From positions 1 to 28,925 of IMG/VR virus record IMGVR_UViG_3300001678_000033: a stretch of 28,925 nucleotides of DNA; one strand, given 5' to 3'. Below, piece by piece: positions 22,729 to 28,925 of this stretch. Origin of the DNA: a virus. Position 1 is the stretch's first letter; each line of letters opens with the position of its first letter. Under the pieces are notes generated by a model. It saw only the letters and a program-made list of their open reading frames with translations. It was not told the origin of the DNA and did no database searches. Position numbers and translations under genes: made by a program.

Positions 22729-23568
22729 ATGGCAAGATCAAACACGATAGTACTAAAGAGAACGAATGTTCCCGGTAAGATACCAAGTACTCAGAATTTG
22801 ACACAACCAGGCGAAGTTGCAGTAAATCTGGCAGATAATAAGTTATTTGTAAGAAATACTGAGGACCAAGTTATAGAGTTGACGAGTCAGCCGTTAGGCA
22901 ACGCGTCAGACGTAAATATTTCTTCCCCGCTAGACGGGCAAGTACTAAGATTTAGAAGTTCAACTAATCAGTGGGAATCTTCTAACTCTTTACATATACT
23001 ATCTTCGGATGGTGAAGTTTCTGTTATGAATGCAGAAGTACTTAAGTTTGATCAGAATACAGGATTACAGGTAACAGATCTGGGGAACCATGAAGTTGAA
23101 ATCAGCATTGGTTCACACTGGAAACAAATAGAAGTAGACGGAGAGTCTACGTTGACCCCTACTGGCGAAGAGCCTTTACAGCTAATAGCAGGAACAGGGT
23201 TGACAATTAAAACGGATAGTTCAACCGCTCCACAGAGCATCGAGTTTATAGCAAATGAACCTTATCTGTCTGCCTTACAGGATGTAGTATTAGATCACAC
23301 TCCACCAGTTAATGGGGAAATTTTAAAATGGGAGAACAACGCTTGGCGATTATCGACAGGTGTAGATATCCAGAGATTTGCGTTCGATACTCCAAGTTTT
23401 ACTTGGAATATCGCTCATGAAAAGGGAACAGATCAATTTATTGAGAGAATAGTTAGAGAAGACGGAATGCCTATGTTTGCTAATATAGATGTAATAGATC
23501 CCAATAACTTTAACGTGTATTTTACGGAAGAAGTAACAGGTCACATAGATGTTATTTTTTCAGGATAA
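22729..23568 (+). CDS. Tail fibre / fibre adapter protein, 279 residues
   Basis: First gene after the consensus promoter. The N terminus (LKRTNVPGKIPSTQNLTQPG, then EVAVNLADNKLFVR) is the anchoring motif often found at the start of phage fibre proteins, with PGE-x-AVNLAD and a following LFVR strand. The middle is beta-rich, with ISSPLDGQVLRFRSSTNQWE and the similar HTPPVNGEILKWENNAWRLS, which look like two copies of a D/NG-x-x-L-x-W module. The C-terminal 60 residues (FTWNIAHEKG to HIDVIFSG) resemble a small domain also found at the end of the 23864 product and near the start of the 27424 product. A role as part of a side or receptor-binding fibre is inferred from these modules and from the neighbouring fibres. 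Confidence 0.8.
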   Translation: MARSNTIVLKRTNVPGKIPSTQNLTQPGEVAVNLADNKLFVRNTEDQVIELTSQPLGNASDVNISSPLDGQVLRFRSSTNQWESSNSLHILSSDGEVSVMNAEVLKFDQNTGLQVTDLGNHEVEISIGSHWKQIEVDGESTLTPTGEEPLQLIAGTGLTIKTDSSTAPQSIEFIANEPYLSALQDVVLDHTPPVNGEILKWENNAWRLSTGVDIQRFAFDTPSFTWNIAHEKGTDQFIERIVREDGMPMFANIDVIDPNNFNVYFTEEVTGHIDVIFSG

Positions 23569-23592
23569 AACAGATAAAGGAAGAGACAAAAA

Positions 23593-23802
23593 ATGAATGA
23601 AGTAAGAATACCACGCACAGAGCTGCATTTAGCAGCTTATGTGAAAGCTCATGGGGGAGGTTTTTTAAACTTCGCTGATGGGTGCTTTATATTCGAGAGT
23701 GATAAGCCCGAGAATGAATGGAGAGTTGCGCATAGCAACAGTTGTTGTCTAAAGACAGATGTAGAGTTATTTACCCTAAAGAAGTTTTTACCAAGACGCT
23801 AA
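23593..23802 (+). CDS. Small DUF5659-like protein between fibre genes
   Basis: A 69-residue protein with a purine-rich ribosome site (GGAAGAG, 23579-23585). It reads RTELHLAAYVKAHGGGFLNF, then CFIFESDKP, then an FTLKKFL end. The pattern of an LAAYL-like helix, a Gly-rich turn, an F-x-F strand and a final Leu/Phe helix resembles the small DUF5659 family found in phages. That family has no known function. Two adjacent Cys (NSCCLK) are unusual. It lies 24 bases after one fibre gene and 61 before another, so it is co-transcribed with the fibre module. The family call is by eye and tentative. Confidence 0.6.
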   Translation: MNEVRIPRTELHLAAYVKAHGGGFLNFADGCFIFESDKPENEWRVAHSNSCCLKTDVELFTLKKFLPRR

Positions 23803-23863
23803 GAGAAGAGAAGAGGACTAAAAATTTAAATTAATATGATAATATTTCTTAGGAGGAAATAAT

Positions 23864-26800
23864 ATGGCTACAATATATCCAATTCATCACGGTATTACGC
23901 TTGCAAGCGGTTCCGAGATAGAAAACGTCGTAATTGAGACGTTAGCAAATGATCCAGCACCCCTTGTAACAGGACGTGTATGGTATAACTCAACTACCGG
24001 CTTCTTAAAAGTTGCACTAGGTAACCCTGCAGTTGCTGCAGACGTTGCAAGTGGTGTTAACGTTGCAGACGCGGTATCTACACTTAGAACTGATCTTCAA
24101 GGTAAACTTGACGCTCTAGACGCTGATACTTACAGTATCGCTGAAACTAACTCTGCTATTGACTTAGCTGTTACTAGTCTAATAGACGGCGCTCCTGGTA
24201 TCCTTGATACTCTTAGTGAGCTAGCTACTGCTATTGGCGACGACGCTAATTTCATTACTACTATTCAGACACAGATCGCAGAAGAAGCTAATCTAGCTCG
24301 TGCTGGTGAAGGTTCTTTAGTATTTGAACACGTAACTGCATCCGATCTTACTGGTGCTATTAATGCTGAAGGCACTCGTGCTAAAGCTGCAGAAGGCACT
24401 AATGCTGACGCTATCTCTACAGAAGCTTCTACTCGTGCTACTGCTACTGGTAACTTAGCTTCTTTGACTACTGGTGCTACTGGTAGCCTAGTAGATGCAA
24501 TCAATGAAGTAAACGATGACGTTACTTCTGCTATCAATGAAATTGACGCTACTCAAGTAGGTGCAGGTTTAGATACTACTGGTTCTTACGTTCCAGATTC
24601 AGCTTCTAACTACATTGGTGCTGCTACTAGCTTAGCTGCTGCTGACTCTGCTCTAGACGCTCAAGCGCGTACTACTGCTGACGATCTTGCTACTGAAGTT
24701 GCTGACCGTTCTAATGCTATTACTGAAGAAGCTACTGCTCGTTCTAATGCAGACGCTACATTACAAGGTCTTATAGACGGTAATACTGCTGACATTAGCT
24801 CTAACGATACAGATATCGCTGCTAATGCTGATGCTAACACAGCGTCTAACGTTAGGATTTCTGCTTTAGAAACTGATGGTACTGTTGCTGCTTTACAAGC
24901 TGAAGTAGACGGAACACAATCTTCTGCTGGACTTAACGCTGACGGTTCTTACTCAGCTACTGCAACATCAAGCTTCATAGCTACTGCAACTTCACTTAAG
25001 AGTGCTGATAACTTACTAGATAGCGCTGTTAAAGCTAACCAAACTGCTATTACTGCTGAAACAGACCGTTCTGTTAGTGCTGAAGCTGGTCTACAGGGTC
25101 AAATTAATGATACTGTAAACGCAACTTCTGCTGCACAAACTGAACTTGACGCTGTTGAAGCAGGTACTGGACTAGGAGTAAATGGTAACTATACTGCTTC
25201 TGTTACTAGTAACTTTGCTGCAACTGCAACGTCACTTAAGAATGCTGATGAGTTATTAGATTCGCAAATCAAGTCTAACTTGACTGCAATCACTACTGAA
25301 GCTTCAGACCGTACTACAGCTGATAATACTCTACAGTCTAACATTGACGCAGTAGTAAACACTGCTAGTGTTAATGCTGGTGCTTTAACTACTGAGACTA
25401 CTCGAGCTAAAGGCGAAGAGTCTAGAATCGAAGGTAAAGTTGATGCTAACACTGGAGACATCGCAGGAAACGTAACAGCTATCGGTAACGAAGCTACTAC
25501 TCGTAGCAACGCTGATACTACTCTTCAAGGTAACATTGATGCAGCTAACTCTGCAACTGAAACTGTTGCATCTGATCTAGGTACTGAAGCTGGACGTGCT
25601 AAGTCTGAAGAATCTAGAATCGAAGGTAAAGTTGACGCTAATGCAACTGACTTAGGTACTGAGACTGCTCGTGCTAAGACTGCTGAAGGCGTAAATGCTG
25701 ATGCTCTTTCTACTGAGACTACTCGTGCTAAAGCTGCTGAAGGCGTAAATGCTGATGCTGTATCTAGTGAAGCTACTACTCGTGGTAACGCTGATACTAC
25801 TCTTCAAGGTAACATTGACTCCGCTAATACAGCGACTGAAACTGTTGCAGCTGACTTAGGTACTGAGACTACTCGTGCTAAGTCTGAAGAAGCTAGAATC
25901 GAAGGTAAAGTTAACACTAACGCATCTGATATCTCTAGTGAGAAAACTCGTGCAACCGGTGTTGAAGCAGACTTAAATACTGCTATATCTGACGAGACTA
26001 CTCGTGCAACTAACGCTGAATCTTCTAACGCTACAGCTATCTCTGATGAAGCAACTCGTGCAACTACTGCAGAAGGAACTCTAACGCAGAACTTGACAAG
26101 TGAATCTACTACTCGTGGAAATGCTGATACGTTACTACAGACTAACATTGACGCTGCTAACACAGCGACAGGTACTGTTGCTACTAACCTAGATACTGAG
26201 ACTACTCGTGCATCTGGTGAAGAAGCTAGAATCGAAACTAAAGTTGATGCTAACACAAGTGCTACAGGTACTGTTGCTGCTGACCTAGCTACTGAGACTA
26301 CTCGTGCTAAAGCTGCTGAAGCTGTTAACACTGGTAACTTCACTACTGAAGTTGCTGACCGTACTCTTGCAGACGCAGACCTACAGTCTAAGCTTGATAC
26401 TGCTAACGGTAAGATTACTCTTAACGATAGTGCTATTACTACTGAAGCTGGTCGTGCTAAAGGTGAAGAAGCTAGAATCGAAGGTAAAGTTGACAATAAT
26501 GCTACAGCAATCGGATTTAACGCTGAAGACATTACTGCTGAAGCTGGACGTGCTCAAAATGCGGAAATTGGTTTAGGTACTGATATCCAAGTTGAAGCTA
26601 ACTCTCGTTCTACTGAAGATGCTAGACTAGCAGGTTTGATTGCTGATAATGCAAGTTCAACAGACGCTGTTGATGCAGCTATCCGTGGTGCTTACAATGC
26701 AACTATCTACACGCATGCATCCGCAGCTTCATCTCTAGTTCACGCTATCCCTCATAACTTAAATAGCAACTTCGTAGAAGTTAGCGTATTTATGTTCTCT

Positions 26801-26920
26801 GGTGGTAAGTGGCAGAATGATATCGCGTTAATCGAAGAAGTTGATGCTAACAATATAACTATCACTATGACGGATTCCCGTGATGTGAAAGTTGTTGTTA
26901 GATCTGCTGTTTCTATGTAA
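23864..26920 (+). CDS. Long repetitive tail fibre protein, 1018 residues
   Basis: Strong ribosome site AGGAGG at 23852-23857. The N-terminal 50 residues hold GITLASGSEIENVVIE and GRVWYNSTTGFLKVALG, an anchor motif like that of neighbouring fibre genes. Residues about 105-130 contain GAPGILDTLSELATAIGDDA, a common fibre motif. Most of the rest is an Ala/Thr/Glu/Asn-rich repeat array with units such as TETTRAKAAEGVNADA and EARIEGKVDAN and almost no aromatic residues, the signature of a trimeric coiled-coil shaft. The C-terminal 70 residues (HAIPHNLNSNFVEVSVFMF to VKVVVRSAVSM) form a small beta domain shared with two other proteins here. Arg is mostly CGT and Ala/Thr/Gly are GCT/ACT/GGT, unlike the AGA-rich tail genes. 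This suggests high expression or a separate origin. Confidence 0.88.
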   Translation: MATIYPIHHGITLASGSEIENVVIETLANDPAPLVTGRVWYNSTTGFLKVALGNPAVAADVASGVNVADAVSTLRTDLQGKLDALDADTYSIAETNSAIDLAVTSLIDGAPGILDTLSELATAIGDDANFITTIQTQIAEEANLARAGEGSLVFEHVTASDLTGAINAEGTRAKAAEGTNADAISTEASTRATATGNLASLTTGATGSLVDAINEVNDDVTSAINEIDATQVGAGLDTTGSYVPDSASNYIGAATSLAAADSALDAQARTTADDLATEVADRSNAITEEATARSNADATLQGLIDGNTADISSNDTDIAANADANTASNVRISALETDGTVAALQAEVDGTQSSAGLNADGSYSATATSSFIATATSLKSADNLLDSAVKANQTAITAETDRSVSAEAGLQGQINDTVNATSAAQTELDAVEAGTGLGVNGNYTASVTSNFAATATSLKNADELLDSQIKSNLTAITTEASDRTTADNTLQSNIDAVVNTASVNAGALTTETTRAKGEESRIEGKVDANTGDIAGNVTAIGNEATTRSNADTTLQGNIDAANSATETVASDLGTEAGRAKSEESRIEGKVDANATDLGTETARAKTAEGVNADALSTETTRAKAAEGVNADAVSSEATTRGNADTTLQGNIDSANTATETVAADLGTETTRAKSEEARIEGKVNTNASDISSEKTRATGVEADLNTAISDETTRATNAESSNATAISDEATRATTAEGTLTQNLTSESTTRGNADTLLQTNIDAANTATGTVATNLDTETTRASGEEARIETKVDANTSATGTVAADLATETTRAKAAEAVNTGNFTTEVADRTLADADLQSKLDTANGKITLNDSAITTEAGRAKGEEARIEGKVDNNATAIGFNAEDITAEAGRAQNAEIGLGTDIQVEANSRSTEDARLAGLIADNASSTDAVDAAIRGAYNATIYTHASAASSLVHAIPHNLNSNFVEVSVFMFSGGKWQNDIALIEEVDANNITITMTDSRDVKVVVRSAVSM
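25682..25759 (+). repeat. Direct repeats in the fibre shaft (54-bp unit)
   Basis: The same 24-base stretch coding for AEGVNADA occurs at 25682-25705 and 25736-25759, 54 bases (18 residues) apart. Larger units also recur: the segment starting CTCTTCAAGG at 25521 reappears at 25800, 279 bases (93 residues) later. These are only the clearest cases in a repeat-rich stretch from about 24300 to 26600. Confidence 0.8.
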
Positions 26921-26935
26921 CACGGTAGAGTAATT

Positions 26936-26961
26936 TAGGTGGGGGTTAAGTCCCCCACTTA
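26936..26961 (+). terminator. GC-rich hairpin after the long fibre gene, probable terminator
   Basis: GTGGGGG (26939-26945), loop TTAAGT, CCCCCAC (26952-26958) form a perfect 7-bp stem, extended by a G-T and two A-T pairs to 26936-26961. It starts 16 bases after the stop of the fibre gene. The tail after it (ATAACATAAT) is AT-rich but has no clean T-run, so termination may be partial or the stem may protect the fibre mRNA end. Confidence 0.65.
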
Positions 26962-26965
26962 TAAC

Positions 26966-26993
26966 ATAATAAACTATATTGTTGGTTTATTAT
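26966..26993 (+). repeat. AT-rich inverted repeat next to the terminator
   Basis: ATAATAAAC (26966-26974) and GTTTATTAT (26985-26993) are perfect 9-base inverted repeats around a 10-base centre. It follows the GC hairpin by 4 bases. It could be a second terminator element or a protein-binding palindrome for the following genes. No clear promoter was found between it and 27017. Confidence 0.5.
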
Positions 26994-27016
26994 ATTATAA
27001 GTGAAATAAAAAACAG

Positions 27017-27178
27017 ATGAGAATTAAAGAGATTGATAAACAAATTGATAAGATGGATAAGGAACTACAGGGTATTATGTCCGACTTATCTAATTTGTCT
27101 GAGGAGGAGGTTGTAAATCGTATAAACATAGCTATGTATAGCTATCACGAGTTATTAGCCAAATTCAAAGAGCAATGA
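27017..27178 (+). CDS. Small helical protein, 53 residues, unknown
   Basis: This gene starts at the ATG at 27017 and ends in TGA at 27176-27178, overlapping the next start as ATGA. The product is strongly charged and helical (RIKEIDKQIDKMDKELQGIM, then LSNLSEEEVVNRINIAMYSY and HELLAKFKEQ). The heptad-like spacing of I/M/L suggests a coiled coil. The ribosome site is weak (only A-rich sequence upstream), which lowers confidence. The ATGA overlap with 27175 and the sensible amino-acid composition support it as real. No family recognised. Confidence 0.55.
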   Translation: MRIKEIDKQIDKMDKELQGIMSDLSNLSEEEVVNRINIAMYSYHELLAKFKEQ

Positions 27179-27420
27179 AGAATACGCATGAGGAGCAAGG
27201 TGTATATTCTTGGTTAAGCAAGGTGAGACAGAATTTATTAGAGTTCAAGTCTTTCTACCCCTCGTACTCTACGAAGTACCGTATGAGGTGGTGTTCTGAG
27301 CAGAAACAGGCTTTATACTACGCCAATAAGGCAATTAATAGTACCGCTTATTTTAAAGGATTAGACCCTAGATCCTTAAAGAATAAGAGGGCAAACCATA
27401 AACACAAACAAGGAACTTAA
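27175..27420 (+). CDS. Small basic protein, 81 residues, unknown
   Basis: It begins in an ATGA overlap with the 27017 gene and ends 3 bases before the next fibre gene. The product is basic and rich in Lys, Tyr and Ser, with segments GVYSWLSKVRQNLLEFKSFY, WCSEQKQALYYANKAINSTA and a very basic end (RSLKNKRANHKHKQG). The basic tail suggests nucleic-acid binding or a partner for an acidic protein, but that is inference only. No signal peptide or membrane segment is evident. No family recognised. Its place between two fibre genes suggests it belongs to the fibre module or is a small cargo gene inserted in it. Confidence 0.6.
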   Translation: MKNTHEEQGVYSWLSKVRQNLLEFKSFYPSYSTKYRMRWCSEQKQALYYANKAINSTAYFKGLDPRSLKNKRANHKHKQGT

Positions 27421-27423
27421 ACT

Positions 27424-28710
27424 ATGAATTCAACACAATATATGAATCTAATGACTAACCTTAAGGTTAGTTCTAACGCAGGATTCGCTTTCGAAGAGAC
27501 GAACGTTTTACCAAACGACCCTATGCTAGGCCAAATGGCTTTAGTAGACGGAGTACTATATATCTACGTAACACTTACTGGTATTACTACTTGGTTCCCT
27601 CTTACGAACGGCAAATCTTCTTATGTACACACTCAATCCGTAGCTGCAGAGCAGTGGACGGTTAATCATAACTTAGACAGCACAAACTTTATCTACATGT
27701 GTTATGACGATGCTCATAACCTAACTATAGCTAATGTAGTTGCTAGCGACTTAAACTCATTCACTGTTCAGATGGGAACATCACTAACTGGTACTGTAGT
27801 AGTATTCGTAGAAAGTGAAGTATACCTTCCTACAGTAGGCGCTGATAACGTTGCTACACAAACTCTTACTGTTGATAACGGTACAGTAGTAATCGACTCT
27901 AACGGTGTAGTTGTTAACGGTGTTAACATTGCAACGTACACAGCTGATAACTCAGAAGCTATTACAGTTTTAAACTCTAACTCTTCTGTAGCGGGTTCTA
28001 TCGACGCTAAGATTTCTAGTGTTGTTGGCGCGGCTCCAGAAGCTCTAAATACACTAACTGAGTTAGCTGCTGCAATTAACGATGACCAGAACTTTGCTGG
28101 CACTGTTACTGCATCTTTAGCTACTAAAGCTACTATAGTAAACTTATCTGCTGAAACTACAGCTAGAGACTTACTAGAAACTAACTTACAAGCTCAAATC
28201 AACAATAAGTTAAACTTCAACGACTACAACTCTGCAGACGTATTAGCTAAGTTACTTACTACTGATGGTGCTGGTTCTGGTTTAGACGCTGACACTTTAG
28301 ATGGCAAGCAATTAAGTGATATCGAAGCAGATCGTCAAGCAGCTGATGCTGACTTACAGGCTAAGATTGAAGCTGAAGCTGGTACAGCTCGTGCAGCAGA
28401 AGTTGCTAACGAGAGTTCAGTTGCGGCTGAGAAGTTACGTGCAGAGACTGCTGAAGCAGGACTTGCAGCTGATATAGCTAACGTTACTCCTAACCTAGAC
28501 CACGGAGCAGTAATTTCTTGTATCGATGCACAAGCTACTTACAACTCATCTTTCAGAGAGTTATTCGCTATGGTATACCTGAACAGAATGCTTCTTAGAC
28601 CTACTGAGTGGAGCGCTTCTTGTGCTAACGGTGTATGTACTTCTATAACAGTTGATTCCTCTATCTCCATTACAGATGGCGATGAGTTAGAGATCATCTC
28701 TATACAGTAA
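27424..28710 (+). CDS. Second tail fibre protein of the fibre module, 428 residues
   Basis: Ribosome site AAGGAA at 27409-27414. The N terminus (LMTNLKVSSNAGFAFEETNV, then GQMALVDGVLYIYV and TTWFPL) is an anchor-type motif. Residues 66-130 (HTQSVAAEQWTVNHNLDSTN to GTVVVFVES) are the small beta domain also found at the C termini of the 22729 and 23864 products. Residues about 195-240 hold AAPEALNTLTELAAAINDDQ, related to the GAPGILDTLSEL motif of the 23864 product. Residues 275-300 have LDADTLDGKQL, like the NAD-LDG core of the 20772 fibre. An Ala/Glu-rich helix follows, then a C-terminal domain (SFRELFAMVYLNRMLLRPTE, DGDELEIISIQ). Codons are CGT/GCT/ACT-rich like the 23864 gene. Confidence 0.85.
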   Translation: MNSTQYMNLMTNLKVSSNAGFAFEETNVLPNDPMLGQMALVDGVLYIYVTLTGITTWFPLTNGKSSYVHTQSVAAEQWTVNHNLDSTNFIYMCYDDAHNLTIANVVASDLNSFTVQMGTSLTGTVVVFVESEVYLPTVGADNVATQTLTVDNGTVVIDSNGVVVNGVNIATYTADNSEAITVLNSNSSVAGSIDAKISSVVGAAPEALNTLTELAAAINDDQNFAGTVTASLATKATIVNLSAETTARDLLETNLQAQINNKLNFNDYNSADVLAKLLTTDGAGSGLDADTLDGKQLSDIEADRQAADADLQAKIEAEAGTARAAEVANESSVAAEKLRAETAEAGLAADIANVTPNLDHGAVISCIDAQATYNSSFRELFAMVYLNRMLLRPTEWSASCANGVCTSITVDSSISITDGDELEIISIQ

Positions 28711-28718
28711 CATTTACA

Positions 28719-28748
28719 GAGGGCTTTAGTCTATAAGATAGAGTCCTC
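28719..28748 (+). promoter_or_regulatory. Hairpin between the last fibre gene and the next gene
   Basis: GAGGGCT (28719-28725) pairs with AGTCCTC (28742-28748) with one G-T pair, and an inner CTAT-AAG-ATAG mini-stem lies in the loop. It starts 8 bases after the TAA at 28708-28710. No T-run follows. It may be a leader structure, a weak terminator or a readthrough element. Confidence 0.45.
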
Positions 28749-28761
28749 GATAAATATTATT

Positions 28762-28925
28762 ATGGCAGATATTAATACTTTAAAAATAGTAGCAGTTGAA
28801 AATGCTATAAAGATAAAAGACCTACAAAGTGTCGTCAGTACCTTTGATCTAAGTACAAAAGCTAACGCAGACCTAAGCAACGTAGCAACAATTCCTTCTT
28901 CTGTAGTCTCCCAACTAAAAGGAGA
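28762..28925 (+). CDS. Start of another tail or fibre gene (partial, cut at window end)
   Basis: The ATG at 28762 opens a frame that runs off the window after 54 codons: MADINTLKIVAVENAIKIKD, LQSVVSTFDLSTKANADLSN and VATIPSSVVSQLKG. Helical N termini followed by ADLSNVA and SSVVSQLKG are common at the start of phage fibre or collagen-like proteins, so it is probably another fibre component. It has no visible Shine-Dalgarno sequence. The frame is the same as that of the preceding fibre gene and is open from its stop, so translation could also come by stop-codon readthrough. The product is not identified. Confidence 0.65.
   Translation, partial: MADINTLKIVAVENAIKIKDLQSVVSTFDLSTKANADLSNVATIPSSVVSQLKG

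Noticed and set aside
25804-26532. Long minus-strand open frame (about 242 codons) opposite the fibre gene
   Set aside because: It is a shadow of the Ala/Thr-rich repeats: GCT and ACT codons have no stop on the other strand. No ribosome site or sensible composition.
20772-28710. Diversity-generating retroelement acting on a fibre gene
   Set aside because: No reverse transcriptase gene and no adenine-substituted template copy of any fibre segment was seen. The window could miss a distant one, but nothing here supports it.

Overview
The window is a stretch of a tailed-phage (or prophage) genome with a long, flexible, lambda-type (siphovirus) tail. Every gene lies on the plus strand, packed with short gaps or overlaps of the ATGA/TAATG/GTGA type. 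The base composition is moderately AT-rich, and AGA, ATA, CTA and GTA codons are common in the tail genes. The set of lambda-like proteins (G/GT, H, M, L, K, I, J) points to a phage of a Gram-negative host; the host itself cannot be named from this sequence. I saw no integrase, tRNA, CRISPR array, IS element or replication gene.

Region 1 (1-11663), tail assembly chaperones and tape measure. A G-like chaperone (33-476) is followed by a T-like domain reached by a -1 ribosomal frameshift. The slippery heptamer A_AAT_TTT (455-461) and a perfect 8-bp hairpin (470-488) lie exactly where a frameshift signal should. The tape measure gene that follows encodes 3603 residues, far more than lambda's roughly 850. 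It carries three copies of a 28-residue Gly/Pro motif, duplicated modules and a possible inserted domain near its C terminus.

Region 2 (11666-20752), tail tip. M, L (with the four-cysteine Fe-S pattern), K (JAMM plus NlpC/P60 peptidase), two tandem I-like proteins instead of one, and a 1983-residue J-like tip protein. The J protein has inserted domains, several small C-x10-C modules and about five FnIII-like repeats.

Region 3 (20772-22620), side-fibre and accessory genes. A fibre built of six exact 84-bp repeats ends in an S74 self-cleaving chaperone domain. Two small tail-associated proteins follow.

Region 4 (22621-28925), a separate fibre module. It starts with a promoter that matches the sigma70 consensus at every -35/-10 position with a 17-bp spacer, flanked by inverted repeats. 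It holds an adapter-like protein (22729), a small DUF5659-like protein (23593), a 1018-residue Ala/Thr-rich repetitive fibre (23864), a hairpin region, two small unknown genes (27017, 27175), a second fibre (27424) and the start of another gene (28762) cut by the window edge. Codon choice in the two long fibre genes (CGT, ACT, GCT, GGT) differs visibly from the tail genes, as expected for a strongly expressed or separately acquired module.

The likely logic is this: the chaperones coat the tape measure, and the tail tube forms around it on a tip initiator made by J-I-L-K-M. The downstream proteins then form side fibres or receptor-binding fibres, possibly produced with different timing or in larger amounts from their own promoter.
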